The position numbers and the translations under genes were made by a program. A stretch of DNA of 64,000 bases, from the NCBI GenBank assembly GCA_029204225.1, contig CM055103.1, forward strand, positions 19,914,925 to 19,978,924, given 5' to 3'. A model generated the notes under the pieces. The model worked only from the letters and a program-made list of their open reading frames with translations. It searched no databases and was not told the DNA's origin. The stretch is from Diphasiastrum complanatum (lineage: Eukaryota > Streptophyta > Lycopodiopsida > Lycopodiales > Lycopodiaceae). Shown here piece by piece: positions 23,640 through 35,589 of this stretch (position 1 is the first letter of the stretch; every line of letters starts with the position of its first letter).

Positions 23640-24700
23640 ATACCAGATTAACTCATAGTGAAGTACAGTTGACCAAAAATTGACTGAAATTGACTCCAGC
23701 ATGGTCAAATCACTATTTTTAGTCAATTTTGTAGATATGACAAGAAACTGGAAAAAACTAAAAATTTTGAGTTTTCGCACTTTTAATAATTTTTTTTAAA
23801 ATTTTTTACGTTTTCTAAAAATTCGTAAAAAACCACTGTTACTTATTAAGCAATCGAAATCGAAAATTCGATTCACTGTTCAATTTTTAATTTTACTACT
23901 TTAATGTCCATCAGACATGCAACATTAATTTGATTTTTCACAATTACGAAATTTTATGTAAAATCAAGTTCTACGGAAATTGTCAACTATAAAACCCAGT
24001 TTTGTATCTAACAGTTAGAGTACATGCGTATAACCACTCAAAACAAATCTAAACCACTCATGCATGTCAGAATCACTCTGAGAATCAACATGCAGACATT
24101 CCATGCAAGTATAGTATCTGAAAATAGGAAATTGACATGCATGCAATCAGAACAATTCGAAATTCTATCAATTTTGCTCACAAAATTGCAAAACTTCAGA
24201 TGATCATATCTTTCACTACAGGACACCAAATTGGATGTTGTAAAGCTCAGTACAGAGAGAGAGACCTAGTGAACAAGACACTTGCCATGTTAGCCTGCCA
24301 CCTAGGATTCACACATGCGGGTTCAGAACAGCCAGATAACCTGTAGAAGGACGCATTTTTTCAAGTCAAGTTTCCTATAAACGTGCAAACACTCAACCAA
24401 GCCTAAAAGTGATAATCCAGATAGTCTTAAATGGTTTCTAAGAGTTCCATGAAGCCTTCATACAAATCCTATGAAGCAGTATGGGTTGAGAACAATGAAT
24501 TCTTGATTTCTAGAAGTCAAAATTGCTACAAACTTGATGGAATTGAAACATAAGAAGGAATGTAAAAAGGTAAAAAGGAATACAAATCATGTTGTAAAAA
24601 TCCAGAATGATCCCCTTATGGATTTAGAGAAATTCACCCTCCAAAATTTGTCAAAATTGGTCAAGTTTTGCCAATTTCTAAGGATAGAAACAGTTTAAGG
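23640..24700. other. Non-coding, possibly gypsy untranslated region
   Basis: AT-rich; ends in a purine-rich AAGGAGGGAAGAA immediately before the LTR start at 24,713, which looks like a polypurine tract. No coding similarity seen. Confidence 0.35.
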
Positions 24701-24712
24701 AGGGAAGAATGT

Positions 24713-25210
24713 TATGTCCATGACCAGTACATATTATACAATATACTCCTAGTCTTGGATACACGGTACTCCAGTGAAACAAGCTGTTAGTTATGCCACG
24801 TCATACTGGACGTGACCCGAAAATAATTAATATCCTTGTCCAGAACACACTAAATGGAGTTTAGACAAGGTATGAGACAATGTATGCATGTGTAGAGTTA
24901 TCAATAGCAATTCTATGAATAGTTGGTCCATCCTTAGGACTCTATTATAGGTGAATCTATGTATAGGGAACTTAGGGCTATGCATGGCTATGTGCCCAGG
25001 ATGCTTTTGGCTCTATATATTGGGTCCAAACTCGTTCTACTCCTAATTATGGTTTTGGATTCATTGTCAGGCTCTCACTCTATATTCATGCATCTTGTTC
25101 CTTGGCTTGGGGGTGAAGTTTCTAAAGTTTGATTGGATGCTTCTACTTGGTTGGGTGGTTTCTCCATAGTGTGTTATCCATTGTGTTTGTCTTTTGTAAG
25201 CAATATCTAA
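24713..25210 (+). repeat. Gypsy-type LTR
   Basis: Starts TGTTATGTCCATGACCAG after a purine tract, contains GTTAGTTATGCCACGTCATA (about 24,787) and a TATA-like CTCTATATATTGGG near 25,010. The central part is shared with 22,625-22,680 and 45,300-45,380. The 3' edge is not defined. Confidence 0.6.
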
Positions 25211-25393
25211 GGAGCTTCCCTTATAGTATGTGTGTGCATATGTATTGTATGTATGAATAGGTATTGTATGTTGTGTGTGCATATGTATTGTATGTATGAA
25301 TAGGCAAAGAGTAGGGTCTAGACGTGACATAGGGAGAGTAGGGTGAGTTAACAACACCATTAATTCTCTTTCTAAAATATCTTTGATATATAT

Positions 25394-25395
<2 letters not shown>

Positions 25396-25446
<51 letters not shown>
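25396..25446. repeat. (TA)n microsatellite
   Basis: Perfect AT/TA dinucleotide run of about 50 bp. Upstream, a GTGTGCATATGTATTGTATG unit occurs twice (about 25,228 and 25,276). Confidence 0.9.
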
Positions 25447-25451
<5 letters not shown>

Positions 25452-25745
25452 TATGTACAGTTTTGCGCATGTGTATGGGTGCACCCATGCATCCTCCTCC
25501 CCTCACCCATGCATGAGCTTTTTCTAACTAAAAAACTTGGGGAGGAGGATGCATGTATGGAGAAAGGCATACATGGCCCTCCTCCCCATGCATGCATGTA
25601 ATGGGCCCACAGCCCACCCGAAATTCAAACTACCCTCCAACTTCCTGCCTCCTCCATGGATGCTCCTCATTGATGCTCGCCCTCCTCCTTCCTCACCCTC
25701 CATCTCTCAATTCGCCATTTCTCCTTCATTTTTTCTTCCTCTCTT

Positions 25746-26390
25746 CTAATTTATTCCTTCTTTCATTCTTCCATACCAGCTAGCGAGCGACTTTATGCAC
25801 TCATGAATGCAGTTCGAAGCAAACTGGGCCCAATCATAGAGATTTTGGCCATGCAGTCGTGAATCTGCCATTATGTGAAACAAGGACATGGGTATTCTCA
25901 TAATCTTGGTTCTGGGATGTTGTGTGTACTTGGTTAAGTAGGCACAAGTAGCAGCCAGAGGTTGATCATTGATGGCTTCAAACTGATACCCGTCCTTGTT
26001 CTTCCACTTTGCCACAAATGGATCTATAAATTTGAAATAGGTTGTCGTCTCGATCTTCTGCAAAATTCTTGTACCTATATTTTGTCCCCGAGGAAATCCG
26101 AAAGTATTAAAATCAGCTCCAGAAAGATATATGTTATAGACAGAATTTTTGTCAGGAGGTACAATAAACTGACATGATCTTGCAGTTGTGTTATAGGAGG
26201 CATAGGCCATGTGCAGTAGGTATGGACTCTGGTATCCAAATAATAGGAATCTAGGACTCAATTTGAGTCAGGAACTCGTCTGCCTGCTGGTCTTAGGTTG
26301 TCATCTCTTGAATATCCAGCTGACCCATATGGATGTCGATCTTGTTTGCATCTGGGTCATCAAAGCTAGAGGACCGGTAAGGATATGACT
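25746..26390 (-). CDS. Unrecognised reading frame, possible transposon protein fragment
   Basis: An open frame of 171 codons (26,261 to 25,746), which continues upstream through one stop to about 26,390 (DDPDANKIDIHMGQLDIQEM, then DQQADEFLTQIESRFLLFGY). The composition is protein-like: aromatic and hydrophobic clusters (FGYQSPYLLHMAYASYNT, YFKFIDPFVAKWKNKDGY, MRIPMSLFHIMADSRLHG, NLYDWAQFASNCIHECI), no low-complexity bias and no membrane segment. I do not recognise the family; a retroelement gag-like protein is one guess. It has no convincing start, and the nearest identified neighbours are LTR-element scraps. Confidence 0.4.
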
Positions 26391-26499
26391 CGGTTGAGAT
26401 TTATAGCAGAGTTCTGTGAGGCTCGGTTCGGTCGAGATGGTGATGGGGTGACTCAGTCGAGATGGTAACAAAAATAATGGCTGATTTTTTTCCATATCA

Positions 26500-27870
26500 T
26501 GAATAGGTACTCAAATTTACCATTGACAATCACATATTTACAGTCCTAGAATTCTCTTTCTGATGTCCCATGCCACCAGCTCTTCCTTCTAGATAATCCT
26601 TAATTGTCATATCTGATAATTTAGAATTCAACCTATTCACCTGGATTTCTTATACCATGTATAGGCTCATATAATTATAACCAAACACCGGAGAATCCAT
26701 AAATTCATTTCCAGATGGATAATAATCCATTTACAAAAGTATGATGTCATGTACTTTTAGTACATCAGTGCTTTTCAAGGCAATATAATATCCATTGTAA
26801 GCTTTGTAGGCTCAAAAGGAGTTATTAGCCTTAACAACAAGGTGATAATAGGCCAACAAGGGCCCAATGTAGCCTAAATAGTACTTAACAAGGGCTAACT
26901 ATCCCTCAAGGTAGTTAACTTTAGCTAAGTGAGAGCATTGTCTATAACTAGGCAAGAGACATCAATTTGTGAATCTTTTGGCTCATTTGCAAGTGAGAGC
27001 TTCTAGCTTCCTTGTGAATGTGAGCCATAGGGATCTCCATTGCTAGGTCTCATGTGCCCTATCCACATGAATCAATGCTCATGTTCATATCTTGTACTCT
27101 TTCTTTCATTAATAATGTGATTCCATTGAGATCTCCATGTTTTTAGCTCTCAATTGATATGCTATCATGATTGTCTTGTTATTTTTTTGCTATTAGCTTT
27201 ACTTCATTGTTATTGCTATTAGTTTTGGATTTGGCACATGACAGATGATCCGACCATAAGGCTTCACACATGAACTACCGTCACATCTTAAGTATTTAGT
27301 AAAAGCTTTATCAATCAAGGATCATCATCCCTAAAAGAAAGTCATTTACAATACTAACAACTTGAATGTGACCCATATGTTAACACATTCCTTATTCATC
27401 CAACTCATATTAAAATTTTACGATCATTCTCATGGTCATACATAATATCAAACATGAATTCAATTTATTGAAATCCATTAACCAATTTACTATGGAAGTA
27501 CTCCATAATTGGTATTATGCAACTTTCTCACACGGATTATCTAGAAATCCAAATTACATAACACAAACTCATTTACAAACTCCAGTGTCCATTACTCTTC
27601 CTCCCTTAGATTTTTCGGTCCCCCGAAAAAATTTATCAGCTAAGGCACGAGAAACTCCTTAAACACAAGTAAATGCAAGTCTTCTCCCCTTTTCATTACA
27701 CTGGCTTAAGCACTGCTTCATTAAAGTTGCCTGTAATTAATGGAAAATCCATAGAATTTGGATTCGGGTACTTTTTTTACTATATTCAACACATAAGCTT
27801 TTGCGGAATAAAGAGCTACCTCCAAATATATCAACTCTATTCCAATTAATAATTTTAACAAGTATCTCAA
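26500..27870. other. Intergenic, no feature recognised
   Basis: AT-rich, no coding similarity seen. Confidence 0.35.
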
Positions 27871-27879
27871 AAGCTTTGG

Positions 27880-28440
27880 TTTGCCTTATTTAGTTAGTAC
27901 ACTTAGCCAAATCTCGAATTCAGGTATCCAAGTTTCAATTGACAATCAACACAAAATTATTGCATCTGGTTTTACAAATTTAAATTGGGCTGAAGATGTT
28001 GATAGGAGAAAGTCGACATCAAGTTATGTCTTTGTGTTCAACAAGGGTCTTGTCTCTTGGAACATCAAGAAGCAGAATTTGATTGTACTAATTTCGACAT
28101 AGGCCGAATACATTGTGTTGCACATGCTGCAAAGGAAGCTATATGGTTAAGGCATCTATTGTCAAACATTAATTCATTACAAACTACTTCCATCTTTTCC
28201 GAAAATCATAGTACAATTGCTTTATCTGTTAATCCGGGTATCATTCCCGAAGCAAGCACATTGAGATAAAGTATCATTTTGTCAGAGACAACATACTCAA
28301 TAGGGAGATTATTTTAATCTTTTGCATATCAAAGTTCATGACAGCGGATATATCTCCAAACACATTGACATTAACAATGGATCACTTCTTGAAAAGAAAA
28401 TCCAACCATATTTGTGGATGTGAAAGCCAACAACTCTCAA
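27880..28440 (+). pseudogene. Ty1/copia RNase H fragment
   Basis: NLNWAEDVDRRKSTSSYVFV, FNKGLVSWNIKKQNLIVLIS and then, in shifted frames, AEYIVLHMLQRKLYG / EAIWLRHLLSNIN, HSTIALSVNPG, HIEIKYHFVRDN and TADIFPNTL. This is the order of the copia RNase H (D-W-A-x-D-x-x-R-R-S-T-S-G-Y, SSTEAEY, KHIEIxxHFVRD, ADIxTK). It is frameshifted at least twice and has no flanking LTR that I can see. Confidence 0.85.
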
Positions 28441-28449
28441 TAGGCCATA

Positions 28450-29330
28450 ATTTGTAAATGTGAATAGGCTTCAAGGATCAAACATCGTATGCAATGTTTT
28501 TTTTGTAGTCTATAAACTTGGAGGCTATAGAGGATGAGAAAACATTACAAGGGGTATCTAAAACAAGCACAATAAGGATCATCAAAGAGAAAAATGTACA
28601 TGATATGCTTTGGGCGAAACACATAACCAAACCAAAAAAGCAAAGTTGAGTGTATGGGGTGGCTAGCAGCTCTATTGGACAAGCGCCAAAAACGAATAAA
28701 AATCTGAAAGGCCATTCCAACCCCTTGCTCTTTTGGAAACATGTCAATCAAGTGGTGATAAAAAAAGAAAACTTTTGTGGTTCTGGAACGATAACGTGGA
28801 AACCATGATCATCGATTGTTTGTGGACAACCAAAACTACTTTGCATATGGTTGGTAAAAAAGGAACAAGCTTGTCTAGATTTAATGTGAAGGAAATGTTA
28901 GAAAGAGCTAAATTCATGTAACCATTTGCTAAACAAGTTGCAACATCTTCCAAAAAATAGTCAAAGAATGATCCGTATTCAAATAAGAATATCCAATGAG
29001 GCTCTGAAGAAAATAGATTTGGCTTTGAAACTACCTACAAAGCTTACAAAGCTTTTATTAGGGAAGGTGTTCATGCTTGTCAAGCATGAAAAAAAAATTA
29101 AAGTAAGCAAGCTTGAGCTTATGATGTACGTATCTTGAAACATCCTTCTTGTCATATGATTATATTCAATGGCGAGCAGTGAAAAATCATACCTTGCATG
29201 CAAGCATCCGTTCTACATTCTAATATGCATGCTAGGACTAGACATAAATCACAATATTTGTATTCACCAATGGCAAGAGTAAACCACTCATGTTGTCTAG
29301 TGATGTACATATTGATGTGAGTGAGGTGAC
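28450..29330. other. Intergenic, no feature recognised
   Basis: No similarity or structure stood out. Short open frames on both strands at 28,478-28,953 do not resemble known proteins. Confidence 0.3.
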
Positions 29331-29334
29331 GAGT

Positions 29335-29975
29335 TTTTGGTAGAAACGCTCAGAAACATGTTTTTTTTTTGGGCAATATGGGTATAAGATGAAAGCTCTA
29401 ATTAAGAGCATTATTACTATGTAGTTTGCCAAGCATTTTTTCTACAATTCGGTCAAGTTTAGGTGCAACCATCCATGTTGGGTTTTGTCAAAGATAAAAA
29501 TTCATAACTAACCTCTAGCCTGTTCGTTATGATAATAGATGATTCCATTGGGACAGAGACAGAGAACTGTAGAGCAATTGTACCTCGCTTTTTGCTTTGG
29601 GAGGCGCTGCCCCCTGATCCCCCCGCCAGGGGGGGCCTAGGTGGTTGTCGCCGGACCCCCCCGTCGACAGTAGTACGGGGGGCATTGCCCCCCCTAGACC
29701 TCCCCTAGATAAAAATGGGGGTTCCAAATGTGCGTCGATAAGGGCCCAACTGTATGCACATTGCACTCACATGTCCAGTGAAATGATTACAAAAGTGATC
29801 ATCATCCATAGAGGTGATATCCCAAACTGTAACAATAACATTTACTGAGAACCAAAGCAAATAACAACCAAATAGCTATTAAAATTAAGATCTGTTTGTG
29901 CCCTATCTAATGCACTTTTGAGAGGCAAAACGCTGGTTTGACCATTGCTCATAAGCTATTTTTCCAAAAACAAAA
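29335..29975 (-). mobile_element. hAT-type MITE, copy B (diverged), with G/C-rich insert
   Basis: Reverse complement of copy A over most of its length: T-run plus GGGCAATATGGGTATAAG (29,365), AAGCTCTAATTAAGAGCATT, GGTGCAACCATCCATGTTGG, AACCTCTAGCCTGTTCG, then a C/G-run block at 29,605-29,700 (GCTGCCCCCTGATCCCCCC and similar), and AACAACCAAATAGCTATTAA plus TTTTGAGAGGCAAAACGCTG at the far side. The left end keeps GTAGAAACGCTCAGAAAC; both terminal CATAGTTGC motifs have decayed. Confidence 0.65.
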
Positions 29976-30489
29976 TTAACAAAAAAAAATTCATCATGTT
30001 TCGCATTTTGAAACTCCTTTCCAAGATTATGATTTACTATATCCTTAGCTTTGTTACGATACTTTGCCTCTACGCAGAGGCTAATCCCACTAGACGTGGC
30101 TAATTGATTGTTTCTAGAGAATCATGTATCCCACTTTATACATGATCCAAGATAAAGACTGAAAAACACGTCCATATGTATTCCACGAGGATGATTGGCA
30201 CGAAAAGTATCCATGACGAAAGAACTCCAAGCATACTTCATAATATCATCAGACATTGGTGGCATTATCAAATAGGTTGGCAGTCGTCTCCTCCTCTTGA
30301 TTTGCAACCCACTTGATCCTATTTGCCTTCAATGCTGTTGATCAATAAGATGGTCCCCCAATCCGATCTGCCTCCGTTGCTCCACTGCCTCCTATTTTAT
30401 CTTTGGTTCTGTGCCATGATTGTCAGATAGAAAGGACCGCGTGAGTTTAGGAATCTCATTAAGTGATTATCAGAATTCATGATTGTCCA

Positions 30490-30607
30490 AAGTGCTGCCT
30501 TCCGAAACCTGGGTCGGAACGGGCCATTGTTACATATTTATGTTTTTTTTTAAATTTGCCCACCTTCCGAAACAGAACGTGTTCCGTTCTGGAATGGGAA
30601 ACTATGG
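30490..30607. repeat. GGAACG-type palindrome cluster
   Basis: CCGAAACCTGGGTCGGAACG, CACCTTCCGAAACAGAACGT and GTTCCGTTCTGGAATGGGAA followed by ACTATGG. Resembles a decayed element end (GCAACTATG reduced to AAACTATG). Confidence 0.4.
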
Positions 30608-30968
30608 CTCCAACAATACAAATATGCATAGTAGCTATAGGTAGATCACTGAATGTGATTGACATTATAAAATTGCATAAGTGATGCATATGAATGTCTT
30701 GTACTACTCTTCATTTCAAATAAATAGAGATGTCACTAATAAATTAACATATTCCAAAATGCCCTTTAACTACCCAAATCATCAATGGTGGCTCAATAAA
30801 GTCATCTAGTGAATTTCGTTAAGATCCATAAATACTTTCCTATGCTTCTTGCATTCTAAACAAGGTATTGATCTCTTTAGCAGCTGAAGCATACTAACGT
30901 CCCATCAATGATACCTATTCCTAAGATTTTCCTAGGAACGGGAACTATCAGTTCCTTTCTTCAAGATC

Positions 30969-31016
<48 letters not shown>
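30969..31016. repeat. (GT)n(AT)n compound microsatellite
   Basis: GT repeats followed directly by AT repeats; immediately left of a GGAACG-type element end. Confidence 0.9.
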
Positions 31017-31017
<1 letters not shown>

Positions 31018-31019
<2 letters not shown>

Positions 31020-31160
31020 ACGTTCCAAATTGCGTCCCCGTACGCGTTCGGGCACGTATTTCAGGATTTGGCCCCAAAACATTGTTCTGGAACGCCTTTT
31101 TTTTTTTGCAATATGGGTGTCAAAAAACGGGTTTTTTGATTGGGGGGGGGGGAGTGTGAC
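31018..31160 (-). repeat. GGAACG-type element end with GCAATATGGGT mark
   Basis: CCACGTTCCAAATTGCG, TACGCGTTCGGGCACG and TGTTCTGGAACGCC lead into a T-run and GCAATATGGGTGTC (about 31,098). The T-run plus GCAATATGGGT is the internal mark found in the AAACGCG-type copies A and B, linking the two end types. Further right, T- and G-runs follow. Confidence 0.55.
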
Positions 31161-31199
31161 ATTAATTTTTGTAAAAAATTTTTTTTACTCTAGGAGCCT

Positions 31200-32300
31200 A
31201 CAAGTCCCTGATGATATGTAGGTATTGCTGATTCACTGAGTCCTAACGAATTGATTCACTGATTTAGGGTTTAAGGTCTGTGGTCATCACACTGTCATGA
31301 TTGTGTTATGTGGAGGCCTTTTGGCAAAATGTCAGAGTTGTGGATATCTAGACCCGGAACGCCCTATGCATCATGTCTATCGTTGATGCATTGATTAAGA
31401 TCAGCTTGGCTTTGAGAATAGGATATGTACATTAGATATCAGGAGCATCAATCAAGCAATGTGATTCCATACATGCACACATTGATATGCATACGCTTGG
31501 ACTTGATTCAGCTTCAAGATTTTGTAGTCACTCAATGGTCAGGGACCTAGGCAACTGTCATTTGCACCTAAGCCCTAAACCCTTAAACTAGCAATAGTTT
31601 ACTTTTTGTAAACCTGATTCTCTAATGCATTGAGATTTGAACAACAATTTAGATGTGACTGTTTCAAATTGCATTCAAAATTTAGGATTGATCCATAAAA
31701 CAACATCCTGGATTTGACTCTTCTACAGAATATAACTGAAATTGGTTGAAACCAGAGAATGACTCAGCATAAGACTTGTTGGACAGCAAGGTTAATTGCA
31801 AGATCTTGCGAAAAATGAATGCAACATCTTCAATGTTCTATCGACTCATAGATCTAGTGAATTTGTGTTATTGAAATATGTCATAACACAAGCCAACAAG
31901 TTACCATTGCAAGGATCTAGAAGGCATTTGGCTTAGTAAGTTCGTCAAGTAGGGCATTTGGCAATGTTCTAGAACGCATCTGTAGGGCATTTGGCTCAGT
32001 CAAGCAATGTGATTGGTTCTCAAGATTTTGCTTCATTAAAGTCTGGGACTCCCAGAGTACTTTTGAGCTAATCTCGAGGGCATTCAGAGCATCTGAAAAT
32101 TTGGCATAATTTCACTACCTCCACTTAAGCAAATGGTCAAACATATTTTCCATGTCTACAAATCACATTTTCCAAAACCCTAAACTTGTAAAACATATCG
32201 ATTCGCAATTTTTTTTAAACTTAAAAAAATTTCGAACTAATGGCATAATAATAGACTAAACATAGTGATTAATTAAATTAATATTGTATATTTTAAAGAT
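31200..32300. other. Intergenic, no feature recognised
   Basis: AT-rich; no recognisable coding or repeat structure. Confidence 0.35.
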
Positions 32301-32314
32301 ACTATAATATATGG

Positions 32315-32945
32315 TTCACCACGGTTCTGAGAACCTTATAGTTCACAGAGATTGCTTCCCAGAACCGTGGTAATTAAATAAAAAAATTAGTTATTATTAT
32401 TATTTTTTTACTTCCATGAGTGCCAAAAACAGTGATAGAAATTTCAACCATTTGTATTCCTAAGTGATACAATGATACAATTTAAAATAGTGAGTGCCAA
32501 AAACAATGAAATATTGAGGGCCAAAAACGGTGAAGTGTTCTTGAACCGTACCATTCTTTTAAATTGTATGGTTCTTGAACCGGACAGTTTAAAACAATGG
32601 TACGGTTCAAGAACCGTACCACGGTTCTTGAACCGTGGTACGGTTCTTGAACCGTGGTACGGTTCTTGAACCGTGGTACGGTTTTTGTAATTAATTATTA
32701 TTATTATTATTATTTACAATGAGTGCCACACATTCTATGACAGTGACTACCAAAAACAATAGTGAGATGAGTGCCAAAAACAGTGAAATGAGGGCCAAAA
32801 ATCCATGGGAGGGGTTTTGGGGAGAAAAGGGTCATAAAAAAAAAATTCATTAATTACAAGAACCGTACCACGGTTCATGAACCGTGGTACAGTTCACCCC
32901 ACGGTTCCCAGGACCCACGGTTTTGAAAACCGTAGGTTCTATATG
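32315..32945. repeat. Element with tandem ACGGTTC/GAACCGT palindromes
   Basis: About four tandem copies of a 20-bp unit (GGTACGGTTCTTGAACCGT plus one base) lie at 32,609-32,690. Matching clusters lie at both sides: CACGGTTCTGAGAACC (32,330) with CCAGAACCGTGG (32,360), and AAGAACCGTACCACGG, ATGAACCGTGG and CCCACGGTTCC (32,860-32,935). Between them GAGTGCCAAAAACAGTGA-like stretches repeat several times (32,418, 32,490, 32,768). Non-coding. Confidence 0.6.
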
Positions 32946-33007
32946 TATATGTATGTATGTGTATACACACACACACACATATACATATATATATATAGAG
33001 AGAGAGA

Positions 33008-33010
<3 letters not shown>

Positions 33011-33081
<71 letters not shown>
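33011..33081. repeat. (GT)n microsatellite
   Basis: About 70 bp of GT, preceded by TATG/CACA/TA-rich repeats at 32,943-33,000. Confidence 0.95.
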
Positions 33082-33085
<4 letters not shown>

Positions 33086-33097
33086 ACAAAAATGTAT

Positions 33098-33160
33098 TAA
33101 CATTCCCGAACACCGTTCCGAGTTCTGGAACGCACGCGTTCCGAAGCATCTATGATGGCT
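33098..33160. repeat. GGAACG-type element end
   Basis: ACATTCCCGAACACCGTTCC, GAGTTCTGGAACGCACGCGT and TTCCGAAGCATCTATG: dense palindromic motifs ending in GCATCTATG, one base from the terminal GCAACTATG. Confidence 0.45.
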
Positions 33161-33604
33161 GTGGGGAGAGATATATTGGAGGTGGTAGAAGAGGCAGATT
33201 GGGGAGAGAGAAAATTTGCTGGGTAGAGAGAAAAATTGAACTAGTGAGAATTGTTAGAGACAGAAAGAAAGCGTTTTTGGGTTTTCCACAAGCTTTTTTC
33301 AGATTCTAAAAAAACTTATGTGGCTGGTTTTAGGGTTAGGGCAAGCATTACCTACCCACCCTAGAACCATAGGCCCCTTCTACATGCCCAACGTGGGCCA
33401 AAACAAATTCCTTTCTTCTGATTTGTTTATGGGGTCAAAATGCAGTTGTGTAGTGGGCTTTGTGCATAAAAAGGAGTACAGCTTTTGGGGTTGGGGTTAG
33501 TTATTTTGGGTTAGGGTAGGCTACATACCCCCCCCCCCAATTAGGCCTAGCCACCCCAAATAATGCCCCCATTTTTTCTTTTTTTTGTTATTTTTTGAGG
33601 GTAT

Positions 33605-33660
33605 CATAGTTGCCATCGGAACGCGTTCTACCAACCCCACGTTCCGGAAGGTAGACACGC
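33605..33660 (+). repeat. CATAGTTGC element end with GGAACG core
   Basis: CATAGTTGCCATCGGAACGC followed by GTTCTACC and CACGTTCCGGAAGG. The terminal nine bases equal those of complete MITEs. It lies immediately upstream of a Gly/Arg-rich coding-like block. Confidence 0.5.
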
Positions 33661-33667
33661 AGACAGG

Positions 33668-33949
33668 ATGGCTAGGGGGCCACCTAGAGACAACGACAGG
33701 AGTGGGGGGGTCGAAGGCAGCCAAGGGGGTGGCAGAGGGAGAGGAAGAGGGAGAAGGACATGAGGGAACCAGGATGGGGCGAGGGGCGGGAGTAGAGACA
33801 GAGGCAATGGCAGAAGCTGCGGCACACGCAGACGCAATGCATCACCACCACCGACGTCAACCTCGTCATCAGACAAAGAGTCCATGTTTCATTCTAGCAC
33901 AGAGTCGGATGACTCTGACTACTGGTCAGAAGAGACAATGCCTAGATGA
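33668..33949 (+). pseudogene. Gly/Arg-rich tail resembling the hAT protein C-terminus
   Basis: From ATG 33,668 one frame reads MARGPPRDNDRSGGVEGSQG, GGRGRGRGRR, a single TGA, then a Gly/Arg/Ser-rich part, TSTSSSDKESMFHSSTESDD and a TGA at 33,947. The character (RGRGR block, then an acidic Ser-rich end) and the (GA)n tract about 210 bp further on resemble the C-terminal exon and 3' flank of the hAT transposase gene at 39.7-40.3 kb. Homology is not proven. Confidence 0.3.
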
Positions 33950-34080
33950 TTTTGTATCATATTATTGTTATTATTCCATTGTATTGGACTAGTTCATTGT
34001 CTTGCGGCACTAGATTGTATGTATTCATATTTTTGCACTTGTGTCTTATCTCTTCAATGTGCTTCATTTTGGTTTCAGCC

Positions 34081-34830
<750 letters not shown>

Positions 34831-35039
34831 GAGGGAGAGAGCACAATCCATTTCACTGATGTCGATATTCCCAAATGCTAATAGCTTCATTGTGGATCTC
34901 CATCAGTGAAACAATTAATCAGCACATCAGGAATCAGTGAATTAGTTGAACGATTAACACGTAGTATTCAACAAAATCCCACTTCTGCAATGCATAAAAA
35001 ATTCTCAAAAATTATATTGAAACTCCCCACAAAAAATGC

Positions 35040-35146
35040 AGCCATCTGAGACCCATATTGGCCAAAAAAAAAAAAAAAAAAACCTTCCGGGACAAAATTT
35101 CGAAACGTGTTCCAAGACGCATTCCAAAAAGACCCATGCAACTATG
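35040..35146 (+). repeat. Right end of GGAACG-type MITE
   Basis: ACCCATATTGGCC followed by an A-run, CCTTCCGGGAC, TTCGAAACGTGTTCC, ACGCATTCC and finally CCCATGCAACTATG ending at 35,146. Order and spacing match copy A's right end (ACCCATATTGCAC, A-run, CG palindromes, GCAACTATG), although the palindromic core differs. No matching left end with a shared 8-bp flank was identified. Confidence 0.6.
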
Positions 35147-35167
35147 ATTATATATAGATATAAGGAA

Positions 35168-35235
35168 GTGGAACCTGGACGCGGACGCGCGTCCGCGTCC
35201 GCGTCCGGACACGTCCCCCATTTTCAAAAAAAAAA
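35168..35235. repeat. GCGTCCG repeat cluster
   Basis: GGACGCGGACGCGCGTCCGC and GTCCGCGTCCGGACACGTCC followed by CCCATTTTC and an A-run. A second cluster with the same core lies at 41,775-41,880. This may be another core variant of the palindromic-end elements. Confidence 0.5.
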
Positions 35236-35589
35236 AATACAAGCACTTGCCCTCGCTGTCCCACATCCCCAAAGCAAAATAAAAACAATTTATGGCCCCT
35301 GCCCCCCCCCCCCCCAAGCCGGAATTAATTATCAGAGGGTGTCTAGCACCCACTTGCCCCCTCCTGTTAAAAAATAGAAAAACGGTACCCAAACAAATTT
35401 GCAAACAAATTTGCAACAAACCTAATTACTGCCCCCATGCTTCCCATGTCTGATATCTACAGAATCATACATGGAAGAACAACAATTTATATTTTTTGAG
35501 TCTCCAAAACTATGACACGTGCCCTCGCTATCTCTCTCTCCCTAACGAATCTATATTATAATAGTATATAAATACATGTAAACGATACA

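Noticed and set aside
32850-33309. Reading frames with runs of Cys-Val or Thr-His across the (GT)n tract
   Set aside because: Microsatellite translation, no conserved sequence on either side.
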